Virus record (IMG/VR): IMGVR_UViG_3300025120_014829 | Span: 1-56,840 of that record | Source of the DNA: a virus | DNA length: 56,840 nucleotides | Reading direction: 5' to 3' (one strand) | Shown here: one piece after another, positions 16,950 through 26,713 of the stretch | Layout of the letters: each line of letters starts with the position of its first letter | Numbering within the stretch: the first letter of the stretch is position 1 | Position numbers and translations under genes: made by a program | Notes under the pieces: generated by a model | What the model saw: only the letters and a program-made list of their open reading frames with translations | Database searches by the model: none | Told to the model about the DNA's origin: nothing

Positions 16950-17864
16950 TTAGTGCTCCATTAAAGAAAGGTATGCCTGGCAACAATTTTCAATTGAGAG
17001 ATCGTATTTTTTAATATTTAATACATACTCTTCATAGTTTTCGATGACCTTTTCGAGTTTTTGTTTAAAATCCTCAATTGTCCTAAAAGGCTCACCATAT
17101 CTCTTACAGCCTTCGTTTATACCTCCACCGTCCTCGTGATAAAGTATGGGTAAACCACACGCTGCGGCTTCGATGTGGTGCATTCCACAAGGTTCCCACT
17201 TAGATGCTGTTAAATATATGTTACCTAATTTTATCTTTTCTGCTAGAGCTTTTCCGGTGTGAGGTTCTATCATTTCAATGTTTTTAGTTTTAATTGAATC
17301 ATTAAACCTTCCGATGAACGTAAATTTCCAGTTATTTTCAATGCATGCATCGTCTAACTCTTTGTAAAAGTCATAACCTTTTAAAATATTATTGGACCAG
17401 TGATGAGTAACTAAGTGTACCCCATCAAAATCCTTGACATGTTCATCAGGGGTAAAATCTTTTGTATCACATCCGTTATATATGACACTAGAAGAACCTT
17501 GATAACCTTTCTGTTTGAAATAGTCTTGTAACCATTGACTTATAAATACAACTTTATCACTTAGTTCAGCACATTGCATTAAGATATCATCTAGCCCCTC
17601 TGATCCTTTTCGTTTATCACATTCATTAATCCTGTGAATAATTTTTGTTGACGGGTTTTTGCGACGATATTCAAATATATCGTTTGCATCAATACCATAA
17701 CTACTAGGTCTAGGATCGATCATTACAATATAATCAATTGATGGTACTAACTCATAAAACACTTCATGACCTTTGCTTTTAAGTAGTGAAGTCATACCCT
17801 TGACGAATAGGTTTCCTCCGCCCCAAGGACCACTTACTGGTTTTCTACTAATACAAACTCTCAT
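16950..17864 (-). CDS. Glycosyltransferase, GT4-like
   Basis: About 304 residues. The N-terminus is VCISRKPVSGPWGGGNLF (glycine-rich acceptor loop), followed by HRINECDKRKG and VFISQWLQDYF. The C-terminal donor domain contains TASKWEPCGMHHIEAAACGLP, the E-x7-E GT4 signature. The ATG at 17864 overlaps the upstream GT2 stop (17861) as ATGA and has GGAGAG upstream. An ATG at 17879 lies inside the GT2 gene and is less likely. Confidence 0.8.
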   Translation of the reverse strand: MRVCISRKPVSGPWGGGNLFVKGMTSLLKSKGHEVFYELVPSIDYIVMIDPRPSSYGIDANDIFEYRRKNPSTKIIHRINECDKRKGSEGLDDILMQCAELSDKVVFISQWLQDYFKQKGYQGSSSVIYNGCDTKDFTPDEHVKDFDGVHLVTHHWSNNILKGYDFYKELDDACIENNWKFTFIGRFNDSIKTKNIEMIEPHTGKALAEKIKLGNIYLTASKWEPCGMHHIEAAACGLPILYHEDGGGINEGCKRYGEPFRTIEDFKQKLEKVIENYEEYVLNIKKYDLSIENCCQAYLSLMEH

Positions 17865-18811
17865 GTGATATCTCTCCAATCTTCTGGTTTAACTCTTTCA
17901 GGGTCTAGATGTACTTTTTTCCAACTGCCACTTTTATCTATAGGTGCCTTAAAGCCTATTGTCTTTACAACTTGTTCAATTCCTAACGGTTTGTCGATGT
18001 TTTCATATTGTGAGTCTAATGCATCCTTATACTGTACGAGTTCATAATACAAATTTTCTTTTTTAGCTTCCCAGTAGTCTCCAAAAATACGGTCACCTCT
18101 GACTCTACCCATCGTACCACGACTATCAGTATATATCGCTGCTGCTACTGGATAGAGTGGCATTAACTGATTCCACGATATCAAACCTTCCATTTTCATC
18201 TTTTTAATTTTAGAATCAATCTCAGCTTCTGCACTCGACTCACCTTCATGTGAAGTTTTATTAGTAGACCACTCACCTATATACTTTTTAACTTTTTCTT
18301 TTGAGAAGAATGAATTGCAGGAAGGCGTAAATGGACCACGTTGGTAATCAAAGACAAAGCCTAGGTTGATACCCATAACATTGCTGTATGTCCCTCTAGT
18401 AACGCGTGTAGCCCTTTGTGCATCAAGTAGAATCGAACCTACAAACTCACCAAGGCCTTCGTATATATCGACATAGTCTTTCAGCCAACCGCCCTCTACG
18501 ATAAATTGCATATCACCTGCTAGTGGGCAAACATATTTACCCTTAGCCATGCTAATAATTGTATTCAAACCTCTCGCGAATTCATTGTTAGGATCTCTTG
18601 TTTTATTTCTAACAATTTTAAAACCTCTGTCTTTTAATCCTTCAAGGTATTCATCTGTCCCCGCTTCAATAGATGCGTTGTCAATAATTATCAGTTCTTT
18701 ATTTTTATAATCTTGTGTGCACTTCAATAAAGATTCTACGCAAGATTTTAAATAAAATAGTCGATTACAGTTTATAAAACCAAACGTTACTATAGGTAAA
18801 TCATAGTCCAT
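17861..18811 (-). CDS. Glycosyltransferase, GT2-like (GT-A fold)
   Basis: A 316-residue GT-A enzyme: VTFGFINCNRLFYLKSCVES at the N-terminus, LIIIDNASIEAGTDEYL for the nucleotide-binding loop, and a PLAGDMQF segment where a DxD-like metal site would lie (here GD). The final 60 residues extend past the usual domain. Start overlaps the upstream epimerase by 11 bases. Substrate unknown. Confidence 0.75.
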   Translation of the reverse strand: MDYDLPIVTFGFINCNRLFYLKSCVESLLKCTQDYKNKELIIIDNASIEAGTDEYLEGLKDRGFKIVRNKTRDPNNEFARGLNTIISMAKGKYVCPLAGDMQFIVEGGWLKDYVDIYEGLGEFVGSILLDAQRATRVTRGTYSNVMGINLGFVFDYQRGPFTPSCNSFFSKEKVKKYIGEWSTNKTSHEGESSAEAEIDSKIKKMKMEGLISWNQLMPLYPVAAAIYTDSRGTMGRVRGDRIFGDYWEAKKENLYYELVQYKDALDSQYENIDKPLGIEQVVKTIGFKAPIDKSGSWKKVHLDPERVKPEDWRDIT

Positions 18812-19748
18812 AATATTCTTTCATCCATTCAACAGTCTTTTTGACACCTGCTTCAAGAGTAAAAGTACTTTTATGGTTTAAGTCTCTTACAGCTTTTCTT
18901 GCATCTACAAACTTATCTTTTGTTGTTAGTATTTCATTTTTTTGTACGTATTCTACTAATTTAGGATCAGCACCTGTGTATTTTAAAACTAAATCAACTA
19001 ACTCTTCAATAGTATGATTATCTTCACTGGCAATATTGTAAGTTTCGCCGGCGATGAAGTTGTCAGAAATATTTGCAATTGTTGTTGCACAGTCATATAC
19101 ATAAGTAGAAGTCCTAGTATGCCCTGTGAAGCATTTGATACTTTTTCTGTGCAAAAGGTTGTATGTGAACAAGCAGTTAACACTTCTGAAAGGGTGATAC
19201 CATTCCCCTGGGCCATATGTATTAAAAATTCTAACAACAACAGACTGTGTGTCATACATGATTTTAGAATTTTTAATTTGCATTTCATTCACTCTTTTAG
19301 ACATTGCATAATCATTCATTTGCATTATTGCTACATTGTCTAAAAGATCTTCGTACATAACGTTCCTATAATCGCCATAAACTTCAGACGATGAACAATG
19401 TACTAACTTGAATCCTGCTTTTTCTTGAAGTCTTATGATGTTTTTTGTACCAATTGCATTTGATTTCCAAACTTTTTCATAAAAATATTCTCCATTCCAT
19501 CTTCCAAACTCAGCGGCGCAATTATAAATCAAGTCAGGCTTAACATGATTGACTACATCTTCAATCTGTCTATATTCAGATATATCACAGCGAAAATAAT
19601 TCTCATCGCTTCTTTTACCTAAACCATGACCGTAGATCTTGTTTGTATGGTGTAAGTCTACACCGAAAACAGAATGGCCGCGACTAGCTAATATCTCTTC
19701 TAGTTTAGAACCTACAACACCGAGAACGCCCGTAATTAATATTTTCAT
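18801..19748 (-). CDS. NAD-dependent sugar epimerase/dehydratase
   Basis: A 315-residue extended SDR, with TGVLGVVGSKLEEI at residues 6-19, HCSSSEVYGDY for the catalytic Ser/Thr strand, and NDYAMSKR giving Tyr-x3-Lys. It carries RIFNTYGPGEW, typical of dTDP/UDP-sugar 4,6-dehydratase and 4-epimerase relatives. It overlaps the UDP-sugar dehydrogenase by four bases, suggesting that the two act in sequence on a nucleotide sugar. Confidence 0.8.
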   Translation of the reverse strand: MKILITGVLGVVGSKLEEILASRGHSVFGVDLHHTNKIYGHGLGKRSDENYFRCDISEYRQIEDVVNHVKPDLIYNCAAEFGRWNGEYFYEKVWKSNAIGTKNIIRLQEKAGFKLVHCSSSEVYGDYRNVMYEDLLDNVAIMQMNDYAMSKRVNEMQIKNSKIMYDTQSVVVRIFNTYGPGEWYHPFRSVNCLFTYNLLHRKSIKCFTGHTRTSTYVYDCATTIANISDNFIAGETYNIASEDNHTIEELVDLVLKYTGADPKLVEYVQKNEILTTKDKFVDARKAVRDLNHKSTFTLEAGVKKTVEWMKEYYGL

Positions 19749-20959
19749 TTTTCACCTTCAAAAACACCGCAAACATCTATAATGATTTTTTCTGATAAAG
19801 TACTCTTGTCAATATCTTTAAAAACTTTATGAGGTACACAAAAAACTAGTATGTCAGCGTATTCGATTGAACTATATAGATCATTCAAATTAACATTACC
19901 AAACTTTTTTAAATGTGGTTCACAACATATTACTCTGTCGCTACCTATATTTTCAACTAATTTATTAAATATTTTTATTCCAGGTGCTTCGCGAGTGTCG
20001 TCTATATCTTGCTTGTATGTTAGTCCAAAACAACAAACCTTGAGTCTGTTTCTAGTTGTTTGTTTTAATACTTTTTCGATCACCCACTGGGTTTTAAAAT
20101 CGTTGATCTCTCTTGCAGTTTTTATTAATTTGCTTTTTTCTTTGTTATGTGCTACAACAAACCAAGGATCGACTGCTATACAATGCCCACCTACTCCGGC
20201 GCCTGGTTTTAGAATATTGACACGGGGATGTTTGTTTGCCAGTTCAATCAACTCTAAAACATTGATGTTGTTTTCATCACAGATCATTGATAGCTCGTTG
20301 GCAAAAGCTATATTAACATCTCTAAAAGCATTTTCTACTAGTTTTGTCATCTCGGCAGTTTTACTGTCAGTACAATAAATCTTACCTTTTACAAAAGTTT
20401 CATAGAAGTTTTTAGCAGCAATCGTGGACTTTTTATTAATTCCACCAACAACACGGTCGTTTTCAATTAACTCTACGATTACATTACCTGGAAGTACTCT
20501 TTCTGGACAATGAGCCAAACAAAATATAGCGTTTCCATGATTATCAAACAAATCTGGTCTAAAATTCCTAATAGTATCTTGTATTTTCTCGGTTGACTCA
20601 ACAGGACTAGTTGACTCAAGTATAAGAAGGGATTCTGATGTTAGATGAGGTATTACTGAATAAACGACTTGGTTGACGTATTTCATGTCAGGTTCTTTGT
20701 GTTTTGAGAGTGGTGTGGGCACTACAATCAAATATACGTCAGACTTCTCTGGTACCATTGATGCTCTTATTTTATTTTCTTGGACAGCTTTTTTAACAAT
20801 AACATCTAAATCAGGTTCATATATGTGAATCTCACCCTTGTTAATAGTGTTTACTACATTCTTATTTATGTCAACACCTAAAACTTCATGACCTGATTTT
20901 GCCAAAACTGCTGCTGTTGGAAGACCAACATAACCCAAACCTAATACACAAACTTTCAT
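19745..20959 (-). CDS. UDP-sugar 6-dehydrogenase, WecC/TuaD-like
   Basis: A 404-residue, full-length enzyme of the UDP-N-acetylmannosamine/UDP-glucose dehydrogenase family. N-terminal Rossmann motif VLGLGYVGLPTAAVLA (residues 4-19), STSPVEST, and the active-site GAGVGGHCIAVDPWF (catalytic Cys). A complete C-terminal domain with CCFGLTYKQDIDDTREAPG follows. It makes a nucleotide-sugar uronate for glycan assembly. It has the C-terminal domain that is missing in the short paralogue at 7071-7943. Confidence 0.9.
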   Translation of the reverse strand: MKVCVLGLGYVGLPTAAVLAKSGHEVLGVDINKNVVNTINKGEIHIYEPDLDVIVKKAVQENKIRASMVPEKSDVYLIVVPTPLSKHKEPDMKYVNQVVYSVIPHLTSESLLILESTSPVESTEKIQDTIRNFRPDLFDNHGNAIFCLAHCPERVLPGNVIVELIENDRVVGGINKKSTIAAKNFYETFVKGKIYCTDSKTAEMTKLVENAFRDVNIAFANELSMICDENNINVLELIELANKHPRVNILKPGAGVGGHCIAVDPWFVVAHNKEKSKLIKTAREINDFKTQWVIEKVLKQTTRNRLKVCCFGLTYKQDIDDTREAPGIKIFNKLVENIGSDRVICCEPHLKKFGNVNLNDLYSSIEYADILVFCVPHKVFKDIDKSTLSEKIIIDVCGVFEGEK

Positions 20960-20967
20960 TTCTTCCT

Positions 20968-21792
20968 CTAATCTTTAAAAAAGGAAACTCTTTCAATCCA
21001 CGGACCACCTTGGTGTGTGTTGTTTGAAAAAGTTAACGGTCTAAAACCTGTCATTGCTATCATTTTAAATAAGTCACCCTCATGGAATGAAAAAAGGTGC
21101 GCGCGCTCCACATGTGGCCCATCAGGCTCAACAGGTATTTCAAAATGGAAAAGTGTTCCTGCGTTTGTCGATTCATATAGCCTTTTTAAAAATTCAACTG
21201 GATTTGTCAAATGTTCAATAACATGGTAACAAACAATCAGGTTGAATTTTTTTAACACGTCAATCTTAAAATCTTCTGTCAAGTCCACTTTAAAGCAATT
21301 AAAACCTAACATATTTCCGGATGCGACATTGAAATCGTTGATGTCGCATCCGCCCTCTTCTAGACCTCTTTGCTTGTAGAAATTTTGGAGCCTAGGAACT
21401 CTAAATCCGATCTCAAAAAAGCTTTTAGGTATGTAGTTTTTAATCTGTGCTGTCTTTTTTTGCTCAAGTATAGTGTCTAACTCATCAATTCTTACATTGT
21501 CACTTTCAATTATATTGTTTAATAAAAATTCAATACGGTTGTATGCTGCTTCTGATGTCATATCTGGACTCAAACTCATACCTCTTGAGAGCTGAAGATT
21601 GTAATTAGCTTTTTTATTTTCTTCTGTCTGCAATAAACAACGTCTTTCACCCCAAGGTAGTTTTAGAACTGTGTGTTGGAAATTATTCCAGTTTCTTGTT
21701 GATTCAAAATTCTTATCATCTCCGGCAATCGATTTCAGATTATACACATAATCATTGTATAGTTTTTCAAAGCTTTCTTTATTATATTTCAT
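20968..21792 (-). CDS. SAM-dependent methyltransferase
   Basis: A 274-residue methyltransferase. The N-terminal half is a helical lead-in of about 130 residues. The core is marked by SFFEIGFRVPRLQNFY (a divergent motif I without the usual GxGxG), FNCFKVDLTED (acidic strand 2), and FNLIVCYHVIEHLTNPVEFL, which is the strand-4 motif. The altered motif I is odd for a functional SAM site and lowers certainty. It is coupled (ATGA) with the carbamoyltransferase, so a modified sugar may be both methylated and carbamoylated. Confidence 0.65.
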   Translation of the reverse strand: MKYNKESFEKLYNDYVYNLKSIAGDDKNFESTRNWNNFQHTVLKLPWGERRCLLQTEENKKANYNLQLSRGMSLSPDMTSEAAYNRIEFLLNNIIESDNVRIDELDTILEQKKTAQIKNYIPKSFFEIGFRVPRLQNFYKQRGLEEGGCDINDFNVASGNMLGFNCFKVDLTEDFKIDVLKKFNLIVCYHVIEHLTNPVEFLKRLYESTNAGTLFHFEIPVEPDGPHVERAHLFSFHEGDLFKMIAMTGFRPLTFSNNTHQGGPWIERVSFFKD

Positions 21793-23408
21793 ATTTTTTC
21801 AACCATTATTTTGTAATCATAAAAATACAGATAATCGATGTTCGTATTTAAAAAGCAGTTTATTGCATGCTCAGGAGTTTCACAGATAGGTTCTCTATCA
21901 TTAAAACTAGTGTTTAATATAATTGGTACTCCGGATTTCTCATCCCAGGACTTTAAAAAATTATAATACCAAGGGTTGTCTTTCTCAGTTACAGTTTGTA
22001 CTCTTGCAGTTCCATCTTTGTGAACAACCGCAGGTACTTTACTTTTAACTTCCTCTTTGAAGTTTAAAACAATATTCATGTAAGGACTGTCGTCGTCTCT
22101 AACAAACCATTCAGAAACTTTTTCTCTTAGCATTGACGGCGCAAAGGGACGATACCACTGCCTATGTTTAACTTTTTGATTAATTAGTTCTCGCATACTA
22201 TCTTGCCTGGGGTCTGCTAATATACTTCTATTACCTAGCGCTCTTCTTCCAGATTCTGAGCCTCCTCCAAAGATAGAAACTATTTTTTGTTGGTCGAGAA
22301 GATCTAGTAGTCTACTATCGCTAGCTTTAACAAAAGACACTCTTTTCTCTTTCTCGAGTACAGAAACTATTTCATCTTCTGCATATTGCCGGCCTAAGTA
22401 AGGTGTTTTATTATCTTCCCACTCAACTCTATCATGATCTAAAACGTTGTGCCACACATACTGAGCAGCACCGATTGAGAGGCCTCCGTCATGAGGCGCT
22501 GGTGGTATATAAACGTTTTCGATAAACGGGAACCATTCTTTAATTTTTCCTATCGCAACACAATTTAAAACAACACCTCCTGAAAGACATAGGTTTTTTG
22601 TCTCAATTTGACTAAAAAGCTGTTTCAATAACGAGTATATTATATTTTCTGTCGCTGCTTGCAAACTTGCTGCAAGATCAAATTTATCTTGCTCACTCCT
22701 GTCAGCTATCTCTCTATACTTTTGCAAGTATGGATGATCAGGATCAGTTCCTACATTTGCTCCTTTTGGTTGACCTGACGGTTTCATTGTTGCGATTTGA
22801 TTGTCGATGGTTAACATTTTCATAAAATCATCAAAATATTTCTTTCTGTCTCCAAAAGCTGCCATGGCCATTACTGAGCCTGCTTGATGGCCTCGTGGCC
22901 ATCCGCTTTGCAAATCAAATACGTACCTCGTTGTTCTGGTCCAAACGCCTCCAATATTCATATCATTTAATCTAAATGTATGAACATGATTGATTTTTTT
23001 GTTATCACCAAGGTATATTGTGCATGCAGTTACAAAATTGTCTCGCTCTACACCTCCCCCATCCATAGTAACAATTGTTGCTTTTTCTAAGTTGGATGAA
23101 TAAAATGCATTAGCAGCGTGAGACTCATGATGACCAACTACAAATATATTTCCATCATTTTTCTGAGCTTGCGCTTTCATGGCTTCAAACGATTCTTCAA
23201 ACCTAGTAGTTTTTGATAGTGGAAAACATGTTGCGAAGTGCTTAATGTCTTCATGACTACTGTAAGTTTCTTTCAAGAATTTATATGAATCACCTTGGGG
23301 TTCTTTTTCTCTCAAAAATCTTTCGTATTCGTTGTGTATTACGGGTACACCGTCTTTAAGCACACAGTAACTACAATCGTGTCCATTCCAAAAACCTGCT
23401 ATCTTCAT
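21789..23408 (-). CDS. Carbamoyltransferase, NodU/TobZ family
   Basis: About 539 residues. These enzymes transfer a carbamoyl group from carbamoyl phosphate, via carbamoyl-adenylate, to a sugar hydroxyl. The Kae1-like N-terminal domain includes HHESHAANAFYSS (metal-binding histidines) and VTMDGGGVERDN. The YrdC-like C-terminal domain contains GGGSESGRRALGNRSILADPR, and NTSFNDREPI is near the end. The ATG at 23408 is preceded by TGGAGA. A TTG at 23420 would extend it without clear reason. The gene sits after a 60-base gap with a TATAAATA motif. Confidence 0.9.
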   Translation of the reverse strand: MKIAGFWNGHDCSYCVLKDGVPVIHNEYERFLREKEPQGDSYKFLKETYSSHEDIKHFATCFPLSKTTRFEESFEAMKAQAQKNDGNIFVVGHHESHAANAFYSSNLEKATIVTMDGGGVERDNFVTACTIYLGDNKKINHVHTFRLNDMNIGGVWTRTTRYVFDLQSGWPRGHQAGSVMAMAAFGDRKKYFDDFMKMLTIDNQIATMKPSGQPKGANVGTDPDHPYLQKYREIADRSEQDKFDLAASLQAATENIIYSLLKQLFSQIETKNLCLSGGVVLNCVAIGKIKEWFPFIENVYIPPAPHDGGLSIGAAQYVWHNVLDHDRVEWEDNKTPYLGRQYAEDEIVSVLEKEKRVSFVKASDSRLLDLLDQQKIVSIFGGGSESGRRALGNRSILADPRQDSMRELINQKVKHRQWYRPFAPSMLREKVSEWFVRDDDSPYMNIVLNFKEEVKSKVPAVVHKDGTARVQTVTEKDNPWYYNFLKSWDEKSGVPIILNTSFNDREPICETPEHAINCFLNTNIDYLYFYDYKIMVEKI

Positions 23409-23424
23409 TAATATCTCCAAAAAT

Positions 23425-23432
23425 TATTTATA
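23425..23432 (-). promoter_or_regulatory. Candidate T4-like late promoter (TATAAATA)
   Basis: The minus-strand octamer TATAAATA lies in the 71-base gap upstream of the carbamoyltransferase, 16 bases before its ATG. It would give a very short leader that still includes the TGGAGA ribosome-binding site. This is one of few gaps inside the otherwise tightly packed glycan cluster. Confidence 0.4.
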
Positions 23433-23479
23433 TTCTATAATTTATACTAAAAATGTACAAAATAAAACGCAGATATTAA

Positions 23480-24538
23480 TTAAACCCACTCTAAACTAGA
23501 TTTATCGAGCCACTCTTTAACTTGATCTAGACCGTTTTCCAGTGTAACTTCTGGTTTCCAGCTAAAGTCTTTAGACACCTTCGTTATATCACTTATGTAA
23601 ATTTTTTGGTCACTTGGTCTAGGTTCATCAATGTTTATCACTTTCTTATTAGTCTTGAACATCTCATCGAGTAAATTTGATAACTCGACTAAAGAAGTAG
23701 TATTCTCAATACCACCACCTACATTGTAATAATTTCCTGAATATTTATCTATAGACTTCATTTGTTTTTCAATTAAAACAGATAAATCATCAACGTGAAG
23801 GTAGTCTCTTACCTGCTTTCCTTGATTCCCGTAATAGTAAAGTTGATGTTTTAATTTTTTAGCAATTGCAAACCAAACTATCCATCCTTGACTTACTTTT
23901 CCAAACTGGTGTGAACCATAAAGACAACTAAACCTATTAACAATAACAGGTATATTAAATGCTTTGGACCACTCTTGACAAATTAAATCTGCTGCATTTT
24001 TTGTTGCACCATAGACAGTGTGTGTATTGCCATTCATATCAGCTTTTTCACTAAAACCTTTATTAGACCACCCTAAATAGCTCTTGTTCTTTGCTTTTTC
24101 TTCATCCCAAGTCAGTCTAGTTTCAGTTTCAATCGTTGGTATTGAATTACAAAAATCGCCACTATAAGCTTTATTTGAACTCCAGAAAATAAGGCCGGCA
24201 TTTTTTCTTCTACAATATTCTAATACATTGTATGCGCCGACTGTATTGTTTGTGAAATCGTAACTAGGATTCCTGTATCCATCAATAGCAGTTGTCTGTG
24301 CTGAACATTCAAGAACAACATCAGGATTAAATTTATCAAAATTATAAAAGTCTTCAACACACCTAATATCACAATGTTTGAATTTGATGTTTTTATATTT
24401 TCTAAATCTAGAAAGGTTTAGTTCACTTCCGCGTCTAGATAAATTATCTATGCATAAAACTTCATGACCTTTACTAGCAAAACTAACTGCTAAGTTTCCA
24501 CCAACAAAGCCGGCGCCGCCTGTTATAAGTATGTTCAT
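23480..24538 (-). CDS. CDP-paratose 2-epimerase-like (tyvelose) SDR
   Basis: A 352-residue extended SDR. Beyond the generic TGGAGFVGGNLA motif it shows features of RfbE/TyvE: CIDNLSRRGSELNL after the cofactor loop, a CSAQTTAIDGYRNP segment, SSNKAYSG, VYGATKNAADL (Tyr-x3-Lys), RFSCLYGSHQFG and QGWIVWFAIA, then GKQVRDYLHVDDL. By eye this matches CDP-tyvelose epimerase. It implies a deoxyhexose in the glycan, or a related 2-epimerisation. It is followed by a GT4 gene with a four-base overlap. Confidence 0.7.
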   Translation of the reverse strand: MNILITGGAGFVGGNLAVSFASKGHEVLCIDNLSRRGSELNLSRFRKYKNIKFKHCDIRCVEDFYNFDKFNPDVVLECSAQTTAIDGYRNPSYDFTNNTVGAYNVLEYCRRKNAGLIFWSSNKAYSGDFCNSIPTIETETRLTWDEEKAKNKSYLGWSNKGFSEKADMNGNTHTVYGATKNAADLICQEWSKAFNIPVIVNRFSCLYGSHQFGKVSQGWIVWFAIAKKLKHQLYYYGNQGKQVRDYLHVDDLSVLIEKQMKSIDKYSGNYYNVGGGIENTTSLVELSNLLDEMFKTNKKVINIDEPRPSDQKIYISDITKVSKDFSWKPEVTLENGLDQVKEWLDKSSLEWV

Positions 24539-25467
24539 TTTAATAACTCCTCGAAGAATAGATCATATTTGCTTACTTGTTTTTCTATTAAAAAATTATT
24601 AACGTTACTTTTTAAATGTTCTTCATCTTCTTTTGTTGGATAGTAAACATTATAATTTGCTGGATCGAAAATACAATCAGCAGATAGGAATGTTTGTGCG
24701 ATACCTACATCTGTCGAAACGATCGGTGTGTTTGTCATACCACACTCAATAATTGATTGTGGACCTCCCTCTACTCTAGAACCGACAATATACATGTCGA
24801 GAGCTGAATACATCTTCACTACGTCTTCCATTGGAGGCAACTCATGATACGTGTAGGGTATTTTTAACTTTTCTAATTCATTAATGACATAATTTCTTCG
24901 CCACCCATTTAATAAGACATGCACATCTTTACCAGAGTCTCTAACTTTACTAACATAATCAATAAATATATCCGGACCTTTTTCAAGCTTTGGTGTCTTC
25001 AGATCGTGACCTTCTGTATCTCTCTGGAATGAACCCACAATAAATTTATCTAAAGGAATACCAAACTGTTTTTTGCACTCAATCTTGTTGTGAGGTTTAA
25101 ATAGTTTTTCATTGCACCAATACGTCAAAATTTTAACTGGTTTGCCAGTATGCTGTTCTATAAAATTCTTTGTTTTTTCGCAAGGCACATGATAAACATC
25201 AACAAACTTATCTCTTGCTAAAAAATTGCTCTTTCGTGCTTCGTCAAACTTCCAAGGTACTTCATGATGTATTGTACAGACTACTTTTCTATCTTTTAAA
25301 AATTGAGTGTCTATTTGGTTCCAACACCAAGAAGCGAGCAACCAGATAACTTGTGTTTCTGGGTACAGGTGTGTAAAACTTACATCGTGAGAAGAATATT
25401 TTTTAAATTCTTCTCCATACCTGTCACAGAACCAATTTTCTCTAGGTACATGGCAAAACACTTTCAT
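24535..25467 (-). CDS. Glycosyltransferase, GT4-like
   Basis: A 310-residue GT-B enzyme: CTIHHEVPWKFDEARKS in the acceptor domain, VGSFQRDTEGHD at the start of the donor domain, and VGSRVEGGPQSIIECGMTNT with the GT4 signature glutamates, then VSTDVGIA. Coupled on both sides by four-base overlaps (ATGA) with an epimerase and another GT4. Confidence 0.8.
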   Translation of the reverse strand: MKVFCHVPRENWFCDRYGEEFKKYSSHDVSFTHLYPETQVIWLLASWCWNQIDTQFLKDRKVVCTIHHEVPWKFDEARKSNFLARDKFVDVYHVPCEKTKNFIEQHTGKPVKILTYWCNEKLFKPHNKIECKKQFGIPLDKFIVGSFQRDTEGHDLKTPKLEKGPDIFIDYVSKVRDSGKDVHVLLNGWRRNYVINELEKLKIPYTYHELPPMEDVVKMYSALDMYIVGSRVEGGPQSIIECGMTNTPIVSTDVGIAQTFLSADCIFDPANYNVYYPTKEDEEHLKSNVNNFLIEKQVSKYDLFFEELLK

Positions 25468-26381
25468 GATATATCCTGCATTATATTATAATATTTTTGT
25501 GCGCAATTTTTAATTTCTTTCTTTTTATCATAACGCTTAACTTTTACTGATTTAAGAAAGTCTATCTTTGGTGGTTTATATAGCGGTGTGGGTTTAAAGT
25601 CCCACTCATCTTCAACTATAACAGTACCATCAGAAACAACTTCACTTGTCCCTCCGGTAGAACTGCAAATTATGTGACAACCAGATGCTTGGGCATCGAC
25701 TACAACATTTGGACAATGATCTAGATAGGCAAGGTGAATAAATTTAGTACTTCGCTTATAAAGTGATAACAAACTCATATAATCCAAATCACCTAATACA
25801 TGAATCCTGTTATCTAAAGAAATTATTTCCTTTACTTCGTCCATACCTAGTCCGCCAGCTATAGCTAGCTGTGCATCTGGCGGAGCAAACTCTAAAAAAT
25901 ATGCAATATTATCATTTAATCGCTTATGCGGCCGCCAGCTAGAGGCACAACACCAAACTTCAGTCTCGCTGCCATCAAATTTATCATTCCAAAAATGTTT
26001 GTTTGCTGCTAATATCAATTTATCGTCTGCAGCATTATGAATCACATGAGAATTTTTGTGTTCTCCAAACCAAGCCTCAGTAAGTCTTTTGTTAAATTGG
26101 GATTGGAACACTACAGCGTCAGCATTTTGGTATGCAAAATGTATTGGTGCGTTCTGTTGTTTAAAATCCTGATCAGAATTAAACCATATACCATCTAAGC
26201 GAAGTAGCATAGGTTTTACCTTATGTACCTGTTGTTGGATTAGACAGAATTCAACGTCGGCATCTTCTTGTGCACTCAAGGAAACGTCTTTTTCTTTTAC
26301 TAAGTTTGAAAATAACGTTCTCGTAAATTTATTTGGGCCACTATTTGATTCTGGATTAAAGTTATGTGTAAAAATTTTCAT
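25464..26381 (-). CDS. Glycosyltransferase, GT4-like
   Basis: A 305-residue GT-B protein. It starts IFTHNFNPESNSGPNKFTR (acceptor-side loop), then contains QSQFNKRLTEAWF and HNAAD typical of the linker. In the donor domain, HLAYLDHCPNVVVDAQASG is followed by CSSTGGTSEVV, the GT4 motif in a form with D/Q in place of the first glutamate region. Substrate unknown. Start/stop overlaps with the cupin gene by four bases. Confidence 0.75.
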   Translation of the reverse strand: MKIFTHNFNPESNSGPNKFTRTLFSNLVKEKDVSLSAQEDADVEFCLIQQQVHKVKPMLLRLDGIWFNSDQDFKQQNAPIHFAYQNADAVVFQSQFNKRLTEAWFGEHKNSHVIHNAADDKLILAANKHFWNDKFDGSETEVWCCASSWRPHKRLNDNIAYFLEFAPPDAQLAIAGGLGMDEVKEIISLDNRIHVLGDLDYMSLLSLYKRSTKFIHLAYLDHCPNVVVDAQASGCHIICSSTGGTSEVVSDGTVIVEDEWDFKPTPLYKPPKIDFLKSVKVKRYDKKKEIKNCAQKYYNIMQDIS

Positions 26382-26713
26382 CTTTTATAATCGTCCGCCA
26401 GTCTAACTACATCGTCAAGCTCTGGTGTACTTACTTCAATTAAATAAACATGCTCATCTATAGCACCAAAACGGTGCACGCTGTTAGGTTTAACATGGTA
26501 TGTACCTCCCTCAGCTAATTCAATAAAATCTTTTTCATCTTCAGAAAGCCAAATTATTAATTTGCCTTTTTGCACATAAATTGTTTCTTCTTTTTTTTCA
26601 TGATATTGCAGGCTCATTCTATGTCCTTTCTTTATAAACATAAATTTTGCAGCATATCGATCACAATCCGCCCATATTGTCTCTCTACCCCAAGGTTTTT
26701 CTACTACTCTCAT
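26378..26713 (-). CDS. Cupin, mannose-6-phosphate isomerase-like
   Basis: A 111-residue single cupin. It starts VEKPWGRETIWADCDRYAAK and has HRMSLQYHEKKEET (metal-binding His and Glu) and YHVKPNSVHRFGA for the second cupin motif. This matches the C-terminal module of bifunctional mannose-1-phosphate guanylyltransferase/mannose-6-phosphate isomerases. As a stand-alone unit it may act as a sugar-phosphate isomerase. Four-base overlaps on both sides tie it to the glycosyltransferases. Confidence 0.8.
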   Translation of the reverse strand: MRVVEKPWGRETIWADCDRYAAKFMFIKKGHRMSLQYHEKKEETIYVQKGKLIIWLSEDEKDFIELAEGGTYHVKPNSVHRFGAIDEHVYLIEVSTPELDDVVRLADDYKR